Source of the DNA: CBDCUI01 sp965223115
Lineage (GTDB): Bacteria; Pseudomonadota; Gammaproteobacteria; UBA4575
DNA length: 64,000 nucleotides
Assembly (NCBI GenBank): GCA_965223115.1
Contig: OZ244982.1
Coordinates: 2,418,001 to 2,482,000, forward strand
Reading direction: 5' to 3'
In this document: piece by piece, positions 9,598-18,319 of the stretch
Layout of the letters: each line of letters starts with the position of its first letter
Position numbering within the stretch: the stretch's first letter is position 1
Translations under genes and position numbers: made by a program
The notes under the pieces: model-generated
Database searches by the model: none
Seen by the model: only the letters and a program-made list of their open reading frames with translations
What the model was told of the DNA's origin: nothing

Positions 9598-10530
9598 TTA
9601 CGCTGCATTCTGGAAATAGTCCTTTGCACAATCAGTATCAATCTGAATTTGTTTTTTTAATGCATCAAATGATTTGAATTTAGTTTCTTCTCTGAGTTTA
9701 TTAACGAAATTTACTGTTAAGTGTTTGCCGTAAATATTTTGTGAAAAATTAAACAAATGTACTTCAAGTTGTATGCGTGTGCCTTTAACAGTTGGTCGAT
9801 GGCCTACATTAGCAACTCCGTTTATTTCAGGCCCATTTTCTATTTTTACCTTTACTGCAAATACACCACTAACAGGTGAGTTAATACGTTTGATAGGGAT
9901 ATTTGCGGTCGGGAAGCCAATTGTACGACCGATCTCATCGCCATGTACAACACGGCCGGAAATGCTATACGTACGCCCTAATAGCTTTTCTGCAGCATGC
10001 ATATCACCATTTTTTAAATAATTACGTATAGATGAGCTGCTGACGCGTTGTTTATCAATTAAAAAACTTTCAGCTTTGTCAACTTGGAAATTAAGCTGTT
10101 TAGCTGAAGATCGTAACAACTCAAAATTACCTTTGCGTTCTTTGCCAAAACGGAAATTATCTCCAGCAGTAAGGTATTTTACATTTAGATTTTTAATCAA
10201 GACATCTTTAATAAAATTTTCTGCAGGCATGCTGGAAAGGCTATTGTTAAAACGTAGGCAAACAAACCAGTCAATACCTATTTCTCTAACGATAGTAAAT
10301 TTTTCCCGAAAATTTGTCAGCCTTGGAGGAGCTTTATCGCCAAGGAAGAATTCTTTTGCAGAAGGTTCAAAAGCGATTAACATCGATGGCAGCTGTAGGG
10401 ATTTACTTTTATCTATAATTCTATTTAGTATAGATTGATGCCCAAGATGAACACCATCAAAATTACCAATAGTAGCAACCACCTCATTTGGAATGTTAAT
10501 TTTGCTGTTGATATCACGAAATAAATGCAT
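9598..10530 (-). CDS. ribF: Bifunctional riboflavin kinase/FAD synthetase
   Basis: RibF phosphorylates riboflavin to FMN and adenylylates FMN to FAD. The N-terminal nucleotidyltransferase domain shows GNFDGVHLGHQ at residues 22-32 (an HxGH-type motif) and later the SSSIRN block. The C-terminal riboflavin-kinase domain shows GRTIGFPTANI and GVANVGHRPT. The length of 310 residues is standard. It lies between murJ and ileS on the same strand, as in most gammaproteobacteria, with 36 bases to murJ. I see no FMN riboswitch upstream. Confidence 0.96.
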   Translation of the reverse strand: MHLFRDINSKINIPNEVVATIGNFDGVHLGHQSILNRIIDKSKSLQLPSMLIAFEPSAKEFFLGDKAPPRLTNFREKFTIVREIGIDWFVCLRFNNSLSSMPAENFIKDVLIKNLNVKYLTAGDNFRFGKERKGNFELLRSSAKQLNFQVDKAESFLIDKQRVSSSSIRNYLKNGDMHAAEKLLGRTYSISGRVVHGDEIGRTIGFPTANIPIKRINSPVSGVFAVKVKIENGPEINGVANVGHRPTVKGTRIQLEVHLFNFSQNIYGKHLTVNFVNKLREETKFKSFDALKKQIQIDTDCAKDYFQNAA

Positions 10531-10566
10531 AGCAAATTTTTTAATTCTATTTATAGCTTATGAATA

Positions 10567-12129
10567 CTATTGAAGCGTAAAGGTTTTTTTGCTCATCCCT
10601 AAAACAGCAAGTACACTAATATATAGTACAGTGCCCAATAGCATAAAGCCCAACAGGGCTCCTATACGTTCATACCCACTCCACGTAAGCCATTGGTTGG
10701 AATTAGGGAGGACAAAAATTAATACAATTGCCATTATCGCGGTAGCGAGCAGCACTTGTAACAAATATTTCAGCCAAGTAGATTGTAAAGTAATTGAGGT
10801 TGAATTTTTAAGTTTTTTAAATAATAACACCGCATTGATATATGCCGATAAAGAAGTTGCCAAGGCCAAAGCTGCGTGAGGCCCCGTTAATTGCCAATGC
10901 GTCCAGATCCAAACGAAAATTAAATTCAAGGAGATATTGCAAAGCATAGCAATCACACCTATTTTAACTGGGGTTTTAGTATCCTGGCGTGAATAAAACC
11001 CAGGCGCTAAAACTTTGATAAGAATAAAAGCAGGTAAGCCAAATGCATAAGTCATGAGGCTCAAAGCTGCCATAGAAGTATCTGTTGCGGTGAATTCTCT
11101 GTATTGGATAAGTGAAGCAAGTATGGGTTTAGCTAAAATAATAAGCCCGATCATTGCAGGGATTGATATCACAATAGAAATACGCATAGCCCAGTCAAGT
11201 GTGTTGTTAAAGCCCTCTTCTGATTTATTAACGTATTGTTTAGATAATCTGGGCAAAATAATTGTAGCGGTGGCTACGCCAAATATGGCTAAGGGCAGTT
11301 CGACAAAACGATCTGAGATATATAACCAACTGATGCTGCCAACTGCTAAGAATGATGCGATCAAAGTATTTATTAATAAGTTGATTTGCACTACAGATGA
11401 ACCAAAAATAGCTGGCAACATTAAACGAATGATTTTTCTAACGCCTTCCGTTGCACCATGCAATGAAAATCGAGGTAGCACTCCTAGTCGGTATAAAAAT
11501 GGTATTTGGAAAAAAAGCTGTACTGCTCCGGCTATAAATACACCCCAGGCTAATGCAACTACTGGTTGCTCCAGTCTTGGGGCTAACCATAGGGTTGCTG
11601 CTATTAATGATAAATTTAAAAAAGTGGGTGTAAACGCAGGAACTGCAAAGCGATTAAATGTGTTCAAAATACCTGCAGATAAAGCAGTCAATGAAATGAA
11701 TAGTATGTATGGGAAGGTGATGCGCAACATTTGAGTGGCTAAATCATAACGATTTTGATCGTCAGCAAACCCGGGTGCAAATATATATATAAGTATAGGT
11801 GCGAAAATAACCCCTAAAATACTAATAACGACTAGTAATAAAGTAAGTGTGCCCGAAACATGATTAATAAGTGTTTGTAGTTCCTGAGAACTATGTTTTT
11901 CTTTGTATTCTGATAAGACCGGTACAAAAGCCTGTGAAAATGCACCTTCAGCAAATAGGCGACGTAAAAAATTGGGGATACGAAAAGCCACAAAAAAAGC
12001 ATCAGTACTTCCTGTGGCACCTAAGAATATGAAAATCACTGCATCGCGCACATAACCAAAGATGCGCGAAATAAAAGTCATACCACTGATAACGGCTGTG
12101 GATTTGAAAAGAGCCCTATGTTCAGCCAT
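10567..12129 (-). CDS. murJ: Lipid II flippase MurJ
   Basis: MurJ moves the peptidoglycan precursor lipid II across the inner membrane. The 520-residue protein is strongly hydrophobic, with about 14 predicted membrane segments. It opens with the characteristic TAVISGMTFISRIFGYVRD and contains FFVAFRIPNFLRRLFAEGAF, the MviN/MurJ signature. It is the first gene of the murJ-ribF-ileS-lspA-ispH group and diverges from rpsT, exactly as in other gammaproteobacteria. A 226-codon frame on the opposite strand is a shadow of this gene. Confidence 0.96.
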   Translation of the reverse strand: MAEHRALFKSTAVISGMTFISRIFGYVRDAVIFIFLGATGSTDAFFVAFRIPNFLRRLFAEGAFSQAFVPVLSEYKEKHSSQELQTLINHVSGTLTLLLVVISILGVIFAPILIYIFAPGFADDQNRYDLATQMLRITFPYILFISLTALSAGILNTFNRFAVPAFTPTFLNLSLIAATLWLAPRLEQPVVALAWGVFIAGAVQLFFQIPFLYRLGVLPRFSLHGATEGVRKIIRLMLPAIFGSSVVQINLLINTLIASFLAVGSISWLYISDRFVELPLAIFGVATATIILPRLSKQYVNKSEEGFNNTLDWAMRISIVISIPAMIGLIILAKPILASLIQYREFTATDTSMAALSLMTYAFGLPAFILIKVLAPGFYSRQDTKTPVKIGVIAMLCNISLNLIFVWIWTHWQLTGPHAALALATSLSAYINAVLLFKKLKNSTSITLQSTWLKYLLQVLLATAIMAIVLIFVLPNSNQWLTWSGYERIGALLGFMLLGTVLYISVLAVLGMSKKTFTLQ

Positions 12130-12168
12130 ATTTTATATATCAGTAGGGAGAGTTAGTATTGGTGAAGG

Positions 12169-12197
12169 TTGACATTTAGATATCTTACTACCATAGT
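12169..12197 (+). promoter_or_regulatory. Probable sigma-70 promoter for rpsT
   Basis: A perfect -35 box TTGACA (12169-12174) is followed after 17 bases by CATAGT (12192-12197), a 4 of 6 match to the -10 consensus. It lies about 80 bases upstream of the rpsT start and points toward it. This is a prediction from the bases only. Confidence 0.6.
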
Positions 12198-12277
12198 ACG
12201 CCACCCAAATACCAGAACTCTGGGCAAAACTTTAGCCAGGGTGTTGATACGAACTTTAGAATAATAGGATAAAAACA

Positions 12278-12538
12278 TTGGCCAATATTGCCTCAGCAAG
12301 AAAAAGAGCACGACAAGCTGTAAAAAACCGCCTGCATAATGCCAGCCAGCGTTCTAACTTACGCACAAAAATTAAAGCTGTAGTTAAATCCATTGATGCG
12401 GGTGATAAAGGCGCTGCTGAAGAGGCATATAAATCTGCGGTTCCAGCGATTGATTCAGCGGTAAATAAAAAGCTAATCCATGCAAATAAAGCTGCCCGTC
12501 ATAAAAGTAGATTAAATGCCCGTATAAAAGCAATGTAA
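12278..12538 (+). CDS. rpsT: 30S ribosomal protein S20
   Basis: The 86-residue basic protein reads ANIASARKRARQAVKNRLHN and ends HKSRLNARIKAM, a full-length S20, which binds 16S rRNA during 30S assembly. The start codon is TTG at 12278, behind AGGA about 8 bases upstream; no in-frame ATG fits. In E. coli rpsT also starts at UUG, and this rare start is part of its translational self-control, so the same mode may operate here (inference). The gene diverges from murJ and converges with proB. Confidence 0.97.
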   Translation: MANIASARKRARQAVKNRLHNASQRSNLRTKIKAVVKSIDAGDKGAAEEAYKSAVPAIDSAVNKKLIHANKAARHKSRLNARIKAM

Positions 12539-12562
12539 TGTAATTGCTGCTCTTATAGCTCC

Positions 12563-13690
12563 TTATAATACAACTAAATTATCGCGGTGGATGAGCTCTG
12601 GTTCATCAACATAACCAAGTATTGATTCAATTTCTTTGCTGGCCCTACCTTGTAGTTGACGCGCTTCATTCGCAGAGTAGTTAACCAAACCTCGAGCAAT
12701 CTCTTTGCCTGAATTATTAAGGCAGCTTACAACTTCTCCACGATCAAAATCACCTTTAACATTATTTACACCAATCGTAAGCAAGCTTTTGCCAGCTTTA
12801 CAAATAACTTCACAAGCTCCATCGTCTAGATATAACTCTCCATTTGTATAAAGTTGGTTAGCAATCCATTGTTTTCGTGCAGCAAGAGGTTCTGCATGAG
12901 GATATAAAAGAGTGCCATGCACCTTGTTATTAGCAATTTCTGTTAACACGTTGCTAATTTTCCCTGCTGTAATAATGGTTGTGGCTCCAGCACGTGCAGC
13001 AATACGTGAAGCAGATACTTTAGTAATCATGCCACCACGGCCTAATTCCCCAGAGCTGGGTCCTGCAACTCGATCTAATAATGGATCATTAGCAGATACT
13101 TCATCAATGATTTTATTATCAACCTTATCGCTAGGAGGTTTTTTATAAATGCCATCTTGGTCCGTTAAAATTATCAATGTATGTGCTTCGACTAAATTAC
13201 TTACAAGTGCAGCCAAAGTATCGTTGTCACCAAATTTAATTTCATCTGTGGAAACCGTATCATTTTCATTCACTACAGGGATAACGTTTAGTTCTAATAG
13301 CTTTCTTAAAGTCGTGCGTGCATTCAAATAGCGTTTACGATCTTGTAAATCTTCGTGGGTTAATAATACTTGTGCACTATGTAAATTATGTTTTTGTAAG
13401 CAAGACTCATAAGCTTGAATTAAGCCCATTTGCCCTACAGCTGCTGCAGCTTGAAGTTCATATACGGCATGTGGGCGTTTCTGCCAACCTAAACGATTCA
13501 TACCTTCTGCAATGGCACCAGATGATACGAGAATAACTTCTTTGCCTGTTTTTGCTAGATTTGCTAATTGCGAGGCTAGATCTGCAATGGCATTCAAATT
13601 TAAGCCACGGCCGTTATTGGTAACCAATGAACTGCCTACCTTAATAACCCATCTTTTTCCTATGCTAGCTTGTTGACGTTTGTTGCTCAT
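12563..13690 (-). CDS. proB: Glutamate 5-kinase (with PUA domain)
   Basis: ProB makes glutamyl-5-phosphate, the first step of proline synthesis, and is usually feedback-inhibited by proline. The N-terminal amino-acid-kinase domain shows WVIKVGSSLVT, the SSGAIAEG block, VNENDTVSTDEIKFGDND and GRGGMITKV. A C-terminal PUA domain follows from about residue 280, giving the long 375-residue form. Its ATG lies inside the end of obgE with a 26-base overlap, and no later ATG keeps the kinase core, so it is translationally linked to obgE. proA is not in the window. Confidence 0.96.
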   Translation of the reverse strand: MSNKRQQASIGKRWVIKVGSSLVTNNGRGLNLNAIADLASQLANLAKTGKEVILVSSGAIAEGMNRLGWQKRPHAVYELQAAAAVGQMGLIQAYESCLQKHNLHSAQVLLTHEDLQDRKRYLNARTTLRKLLELNVIPVVNENDTVSTDEIKFGDNDTLAALVSNLVEAHTLIILTDQDGIYKKPPSDKVDNKIIDEVSANDPLLDRVAGPSSGELGRGGMITKVSASRIAARAGATTIITAGKISNVLTEIANNKVHGTLLYPHAEPLAARKQWIANQLYTNGELYLDDGACEVICKAGKSLLTIGVNNVKGDFDRGEVVSCLNNSGKEIARGLVNYSANEARQLQGRASKEIESILGYVDEPELIHRDNLVVL

Positions 13691-14678
13691 GTAAATAAGA
13701 GTAAATGCTTTTGCTTAATTTCTCAGTACCCGCTTTAGTTATTGAAGAAATACCAAATACTGGTCCTTCCCAGCTAATAGTATCAATATATTCGTTAATG
13801 AGCTGTTGACTGTCTTCTTCTGGTAATAAGTCTGTTTTAGTAAATACTAGCCATCGATCTTTATTGGCAAGTTCATCACTATACTTATTAATTTCATTAA
13901 GTATCGCATTATAATCTTCCACTGCATTTGCTGAAGATATTTCGACTAGATGCAGTAATAAACGTGTGCGCGATAAATGTCTTAAGAACTGTGTGCCTAA
14001 GCCTGCACCTTCAGCTGCACCTTCAATTAATCCGGGGATGTCTGCAATTACAAAGCTTTGATGTGGTGCAATGTAAACGACACCTAAACTAGGATAGAGA
14101 GTAGTAAAAGGGTAATCAGCAATTTTTGGTGTTGCAGAAGATAAAGCTTGTATAAGCGATGATTTGCCAGCATTGGGTAAACCTAATAATCCCACATCAG
14201 CCAATAACTTCAATTCCATGAATAAATCACGTGCTTCTCCTTGAGTGCCTGGTGTAGTTTTACGTGGGGCTCGATTAGTAGAACTTTTGAACCTTGCATT
14301 ACCCAATCCATGTACTCCACCTTTTGCTACTAACAGTCGTTCATCGTGTTTGGTTAAATCACCAATTACCTCTTTTGTTTGTGAGTCCTTCACCAATGTG
14401 CCAACGGGTACTTTTATATATTTATCTTCACCTTTTTTACCTGTTCGATCTTTGCCCATCCCGTCTTGTCCGCGTTGCGCTTTAAAAGAACGACTATGAC
14501 GAAAGTCAGCAAGGGTATTTAAATTTTCGTCTGCAACTAAATAGACACTACCACCATCGCCGCCGTCACCTCCGTCTGGCCCACCCAGTGGAATGTAACG
14601 CTCGCGCCGAAAACTAAGGCCGCCATTTCCACCATTGCCTGCTTGGACGTGGATAGTCGTTTCGTCTACAAATTTCAT
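13665..14678 (-). CDS. obgE: GTPase Obg/CgtA
   Basis: Obg is an essential GTPase that monitors 50S ribosome assembly and links it to (p)ppGpp and growth. The 337-residue protein has the glycine-rich Obg fold at the N-terminus (GNGGNGGLSFRRE, GGPDGGDGGDGG). The G domain follows, with GLPNAGKSS near residue 165, the DIPGLIEGA switch region and FTKTD. It lies downstream of rplU-rpmA, as is usual, but a terminator separates it from rpmA, so only part of the transcription is likely to come from the rplU promoter. Confidence 0.97.
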   Translation of the reverse strand: MKFVDETTIHVQAGNGGNGGLSFRRERYIPLGGPDGGDGGDGGSVYLVADENLNTLADFRHSRSFKAQRGQDGMGKDRTGKKGEDKYIKVPVGTLVKDSQTKEVIGDLTKHDERLLVAKGGVHGLGNARFKSSTNRAPRKTTPGTQGEARDLFMELKLLADVGLLGLPNAGKSSLIQALSSATPKIADYPFTTLYPSLGVVYIAPHQSFVIADIPGLIEGAAEGAGLGTQFLRHLSRTRLLLHLVEISSANAVEDYNAILNEINKYSDELANKDRWLVFTKTDLLPEEDSQQLINEYIDTISWEGPVFGISSITKAGTEKLSKSIYSYLHEQQTSTS

Positions 14679-14702
14679 GCTGAGTTCTCTTAGTGCAAAA
14701 AA

Positions 14703-14724
14703 AAGCCCCGACTTAGCGGGGCTT
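14703..14724 (-). terminator. Intrinsic terminator after rpmA
   Basis: An 8-base perfect stem AAGCCCCG/CGGGGCTT with a 6-base loop is followed on the minus strand by a run of eight T. It lies between rpmA and obgE and should end or attenuate the rplU-rpmA transcript. Confidence 0.88.
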
Positions 14725-14747
14725 TAGACGAAATTCAGATACGTCTA

Positions 14748-15005
14748 CTACACCGCATCAATGCGCACATATTTCCTATTCTTAGGGCCTTTGGTTTCAA
14801 AAACAACACACCCATCAGCTGTGGCAAATAGAGTATGGTCTTTACCGCAGCCTACGTTCTCGCCTGGATGAAACTGTGTGCCACGTTGACGTACGATTAT
14901 GTTGCCAGCACGAACTTGTTCGCCGCCAAATCGCTTTATACCTAAGCGTTTAGACTCTGAATCGCGACCATTGCGTGTACTGCCACCTGCTTTTTTATGT
15001 GCCAT
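14748..15005 (-). CDS. rpmA: 50S ribosomal protein L27
   Basis: The 85-residue product reads AHKKAGGSTRNGRDSESKRLG and contains the conserved IIVRQRGTQFHPG and VGCGKDHTLFA blocks of L27, which reaches the peptidyl-transferase centre with its N-terminal tail. It has no N-terminal extension of the Firmicutes type. It follows rplU by 25 bases in the normal rplU-rpmA operon. Confidence 0.98.
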   Translation of the reverse strand: MAHKKAGGSTRNGRDSESKRLGIKRFGGEQVRAGNIIVRQRGTQFHPGENVGCGKDHTLFATADGCVVFETKGPKNRKYVRIDAV

Positions 15006-15030
15006 TATTATTCCTTGTTCTACAAGTTCT

Positions 15031-15342
15031 TCATTTAGAAATGTCAGTAATTTTTACTTGGGTATAGTGTTGTCTGTGCCCCATGTGTTTCATATGATGT
15101 TTGCGGCGCTTAAACTTGATTATATCAATCTTTTTAGCCCTGGCTTGCTCTTGTACTTCGCCAGTCACTTTTCCACCATCAATATAAGGGGTACCAATGG
15201 CCACATCTTCGCCATCTGCTAATAATAATACTTGATCAAATTCGATTTTATCGCCAGGATTCCCCGCGAGTTTTTCGACTTTTATGCGGTCACCTTGTTG
15301 GACACGATATTGTTTGCCGCCAGTAGCGATAATTGCGTACAC
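15031..15342 (-). CDS. rplU: 50S ribosomal protein L21
   Basis: The 103-residue protein begins MYAIIATGGKQYRVQQGDRI and contains KIDIIKFKRRKHHMKHMGHR, the hallmark of L21, which binds 23S rRNA. It is the first gene of rplU-rpmA and diverges from ispB, as in E. coli. A good promoter lies directly upstream. Confidence 0.98.
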   Translation of the reverse strand: MYAIIATGGKQYRVQQGDRIKVEKLAGNPGDKIEFDQVLLLADGEDVAIGTPYIDGGKVTGEVQEQARAKKIDIIKFKRRKHHMKHMGHRQHYTQVKITDISK

Positions 15343-15378
15343 CTGTATTCTCCAGAGTATGGGAAAAAAAGAGGCGCA

Positions 15379-15407
15379 ATTCTATCGAGCAAGGCTGGTA
15401 GGGTCAA
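15379..15407 (-). promoter_or_regulatory. Sigma-70 promoter for rplU-rpmA
   Basis: On the minus strand TTGACC is followed by a 17-base spacer and TAGAAT, ending 37 bases before the rplU start. Both boxes are 5 of 6 matches and the spacing is ideal, as expected for a highly expressed ribosomal protein operon. Confidence 0.8.
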
Positions 15408-15490
15408 TCGGAACTATTATTAAATGGAATGACCATGCAAAAATAAGGGCTTAAATAGGCTAAATATATATTCAACAACAACTATAAAAA

Positions 15491-16459
15491 ATGGATTTCA
15501 AAGCTGTACAAAAATTAGTGGTTGAAGATATGCAAGGGGTGAATGCAGTAATTCGGCAATACCTGCATTCCGATGTCGTGCTTATCAACCAAATGGCCTC
15601 TTATATCATTGAAAGCGGGGGTAAGCGCTTACGTCCTTTATTGGCAGTATTATGTGCAAGAGCCTGTAGTTATACTGGCGATAAGCATCATTTGGTGGCT
15701 GCCATTATCGAATTTATTCATACTGCAACACTACTACATGATGATGTCGTGGATGATTCCAGCATGCGTCGTGGCAATGAAACGGCAAATTCGATCTGGG
15801 GTAATGAATCGACTGTTCTGGTTGGCGATTTTGTCTTTTCACGTGCTTTTGAAATGATGGTTGATGTAGGTGAAATGCGAGTGATGGAAATTCTTGCAAG
15901 AGCCTCAAATACAATTGCTGAAGGTGAAGTGATGCAATTATTAAATTGCAACGACCCAGAGACTACTGAGGAACGTTATATGAATGTTATTCAATCTAAA
16001 ACAGCAAAATTATTTGAAGCCTCATGTCAGCTAGGTGCATTAATAGCTCAACAACCACTTGAAATTGAAAAGGCCTACGCGGCATATGGAAGACATATTG
16101 GTACTGCATTTCAAATAAAGGATGATGTATTGGATTATCGATCCTCACCTGAAGAAATGGGTAAAAATTTAGGTGATGATTTGGCGGAGGGAAAGCCTAC
16201 CTTGCCTCTTATTTATGCATATCAAAATAGTAAAGGCCCAAGTGCGGATTTAATCAGAGATGCTATTGTAAATGGCGGTAAGCAACATATGAGAGAAGTA
16301 ATGGCTTCCATTGAATCGACAGGAGCCATTGCGTACACTGAAAATGTAGCTAAGCAACAAGCGCATATTGCAAAGCAATATATTGAAAATTTACCCGTCA
16401 ATCCATATCAAGAAGCACTATTGGATTTGTGTGAGTTTGCTATTAATCGTGCTAGTTAA
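15491..16459 (+). CDS. ispB: Polyprenyl (octaprenyl) diphosphate synthase
   Basis: This trans-prenyltransferase builds the long side chain of ubiquinone. The 322-residue protein shows GGKRLRPLL, the first aspartate-rich motif as LLHDDVVDDSSMRRG near residues 81-95, and the second as IKDDVLDY near residue 210. Its place beside rplU-rpmA on the opposite strand is the standard position of ispB. The exact chain length of the product cannot be read from the sequence. tRNA-Pro follows 15 bases after the stop codon. Confidence 0.94.
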   Translation: MDFKAVQKLVVEDMQGVNAVIRQYLHSDVVLINQMASYIIESGGKRLRPLLAVLCARACSYTGDKHHLVAAIIEFIHTATLLHDDVVDDSSMRRGNETANSIWGNESTVLVGDFVFSRAFEMMVDVGEMRVMEILARASNTIAEGEVMQLLNCNDPETTEERYMNVIQSKTAKLFEASCQLGALIAQQPLEIEKAYAAYGRHIGTAFQIKDDVLDYRSSPEEMGKNLGDDLAEGKPTLPLIYAYQNSKGPSADLIRDAIVNGGKQHMREVMASIESTGAIAYTENVAKQQAHIAKQYIENLPVNPYQEALLDLCEFAINRAS

Positions 16460-16474
16460 ACGTAACTATCTATT

Positions 16475-16551
16475 CGGAGTGTAGCTCAGCTTGGTAGAGC
16501 ACTGTCTTCGGGAGGCAGGGGTCGGAGGTTCAAATCCTCTCACTCCGACCA
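16475..16551 (+). tRNA. tRNA-Pro (anticodon CGG)
   Basis: A full cloverleaf of 77 bases with an encoded CCA end. The acceptor stem is CGGAGTG/CACTCCG, the D arm GCTC...GAGC, and the anticodon stem CTGTC/GGCAG with loop TTCGGGA, which gives anticodon CGG for the proline codon CCG. The T arm is GGAGG with loop TTCAAAT and closing CCTCT. It lies directly after ispB. Confidence 0.97.
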
Positions 16552-16747
16552 ATAATATCTATGTCTTATTTCGTCCAATAGCAGTAATACATGAAGTTAG
16601 TAAATTTTTGATCTAACACAACAATTCTCTATTTTCAGAGTTATAGGCTTTAAAAAAGAGTAATTGATTAATGATGTGAAATTTTATTACAACTGCAATA
16701 AGAAAGGGCGCAGTGAAAATAAGTATTTATTTACGTAGGAGCTATTC

Positions 16748-16984
16748 ATGGATAAAAGGGGCGTTGTAGACGATCTTAATGCAGGTGCCGAGCACTCTAA
16801 GAATTTTAAGGACCATGACTCAGAAGTATCCAATAAAATGATGCAACGTCTTCAAAATGAGCTTGAGGCGAAGTCTGAGGAACAAATAGAAATGCCAACA
16901 GAAGATACCATGTGGATAAGTATCCTGTTATGGGTCATTATCCTTGGCTTAGGCGTATATTTATTATGGGAATATATTACTTGA
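16748..16984 (+). CDS. Small membrane-anchored protein of unknown function
   Basis: The 78-residue product has a charged N-terminal part of about 50 residues, probably helical (NKMMQRLQNELEAKSEEQIE), and one C-terminal membrane segment (WISILLWVIILGLGVYLLW). This is a tail-anchored layout. The ATG at 16748 is preceded by TAGGAG at 16736-16741. I do not recognise the family. It stands alone between the tRNA gene and the frameshifted small membrane gene on the opposite strand. A 15-codon frame with a GGGAG site starts at 16997 right after it, but I do not treat that as a gene. Confidence 0.6.
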   Translation: MDKRGVVDDLNAGAEHSKNFKDHDSEVSNKMMQRLQNELEAKSEEQIEMPTEDTMWISILLWVIILGLGVYLLWEYIT

Positions 16985-17058
16985 TGGGAGTAAATAATGG
17001 GTAGCAGAGTAAAGACATACACTATGTTCGCTTATGGACAATAGTGGCCATTATTTAT

Positions 17059-17291
17059 TTATGTCTTTTTCCAAATTAAAGTGATTATTAAATACACCCC
17101 ACACACAATAAAGACTAATCCGAATACTTCGTTCCAATTATCATCAACAGGAAAAATGATGGCTTTTGGTTTATATAATCATATTTACCAACGTATGCTG
17201 GTCCAAAAAACCAAAAAATACCTAATAGGAAAATCATTACCTCAAAAATAATTCCAATAGCTGCAACTGCGTTAAACCTCTTTTTTATCAA
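17059..17291 (-). pseudogene. Frameshifted small membrane protein
   Basis: Read on the minus strand from TTG 17291, the frame gives FNAVAAIGIIFEVMIFLLG and then FWFFGPAYVGKYDYINQK. The sense frame then shifts by one base at a short A run near 17170-17180. In the new frame it continues AIIFPVDDNWNEVFGLVFIV and ends LIITLIWKKT, then stop. The two halves look like one protein of about 77 residues with two membrane segments. One extra A in the run (five instead of four) would restore it. It is either a recent frameshift or a sequence error. The family is not recognised, and the start codon is uncertain because no clear ribosome binding site is present. Confidence 0.6.
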
Positions 17292-17345
17292 GTACTAGTG
17301 TAAAAAAAGTTTGTAACAAATGTCAGCTTTGGTTGTTAGCAGACA

Positions 17346-17717
17346 TTAAGCCTCAACAATATCTGATTTTAAGCTAGTTACGAATGCAGCAATTTCTTCA
17401 CATTCTTGTTGAGATATATTTAAAGCCTTCATTGTGTCCCCTGCATGAGTCATAAATATAGCCCAATCACTTTCGCTGATATTCATTCCTACATGCGAAG
17501 TTTTCATATTCCGCCCTGTGTAATACATAGGGCCACCTGCGCTTGAACATAGGTAATCAATGAGTAGCTGTTTCTCTCTTGCTACTCCATCATTACCTCT
17601 GTGTTGCCAGAATCGACCTAACTGAGGATCAGATTCTAGGCGTGGCAAAAGGTCTTCGACAAAATTTACTATTCCTTCGTAACCCCCTAATCGTTCAAAT
17701 AGTGTTTTTTGATTCAT
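17346..17717 (-). CDS. Truncated hemoglobin, group I type
   Basis: The 123-residue protein begins TLFERLGGYEGIVNFV and contains DPQLGRFW and GGPMYYTGRNMKTSHVGMNI, the 2-over-2 truncated hemoglobin pattern. His75 in KTSHVGM should be the proximal heme ligand. The position normally held by tyrosine B10, in the family pattern FYxRxxxDP, appears to be leucine 24, which would change oxygen or NO handling. Such proteins usually bind O2 or detoxify NO in the cytoplasm. It is 56 bases downstream of an exported-protein gene on the same strand. Confidence 0.85.
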   Translation of the reverse strand: MNQKTLFERLGGYEGIVNFVEDLLPRLESDPQLGRFWQHRGNDGVAREKQLLIDYLCSSAGGPMYYTGRNMKTSHVGMNISESDWAIFMTHAGDTMKALNISQQECEEIAAFVTSLKSDIVEA

Positions 17718-17773
17718 ATTTTTCTCCCGTTAAAGTTAACTAAGTAATGTTTGCTTTGGATCGATAGGAGACA

Positions 17774-18319
17774 TTATTGTTGTACAAGTTCTTTGGGTCT
17801 CGAGATAGCATATAGACGCATTGTTGATAGAATTTGTAGCTTGAATAAAACAGTTGTCTGATCTGAGTCATCTGCATCTCGGACTTCACATAGGCCAGAA
17901 TGCGCTGCCATGGTTTTACATTTTTTACTGTCTTCAGGAATACCAAGCTGTTCTCGCACAGAATCAATAGCAGTTATTGCATCGATGGGTTTACCAGGTG
18001 AATTAAAGGTCTCAGTAATTGTAATGATGCGCTCGCCCCTTCGGCTGAAGCTGACACTTGAATGACCGTTTGGGCTTCCATACTCACCGCGTACAAACTC
18101 GATACCATCACTTTCCCAATCTTCATAAGAACGTAAATTTCCAGCCTTAAAGCCTGAAGAGAGTAGGGTGTTAAATGCTTTTTTGGAAGTCATGCCTAAG
18201 GTAATACCTTGCACCGGAATTTGTTCAAGCTGCGAAGTAGAACGCACGAGTGTTTCTGCCGCTAGTGGCATTGCCAATACTGTACATAAGAACACTACCG
18301 TGTATAGATGAGCGCGCAT
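17774..18319 (-). CDS. Exported protein of unknown function
   Basis: The 181-residue product has a clear signal peptide (HLYTVVFLCTVLAMPLAAET, cleavage after AAA or AAE). The mature part begins with IPVQGITLGMTSKKAFNTLL, which resembles the short GMT/GMS-type repeat seen in SmpA/BamE-like lipoprotein domains, but here there is no lipobox. Two cysteines (KKCKTMAAHSGLCEV) could form a disulfide. No family can be assigned with confidence. It precedes the truncated hemoglobin gene on the same strand and may be co-transcribed with it. Confidence 0.6.
   Translation of the reverse strand: MRAHLYTVVFLCTVLAMPLAAETLVRSTSQLEQIPVQGITLGMTSKKAFNTLLSSGFKAGNLRSYEDWESDGIEFVRGEYGSPNGHSSVSFSRRGERIITITETFNSPGKPIDAITAIDSVREQLGIPEDSKKCKTMAAHSGLCEVRDADDSDQTTVLFKLQILSTMRLYAISRPKELVQQ

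Noticed and set aside
11054..11734. A 226-codon frame on the plus strand
   Set aside because: It is antisense to murJ, whose protein sequence is clearly conserved; it has no family-like motifs.
9598..12129. FMN riboswitch or T-box before ribF or ileS
   Set aside because: The genes are tightly packed with 23-36 base gaps; no room or conserved structure is visible.
16997..17044. A 15-codon reading frame with a good ribosome site after the small membrane protein gene
   Set aside because: It is too short and has no recognisable features or supporting context.
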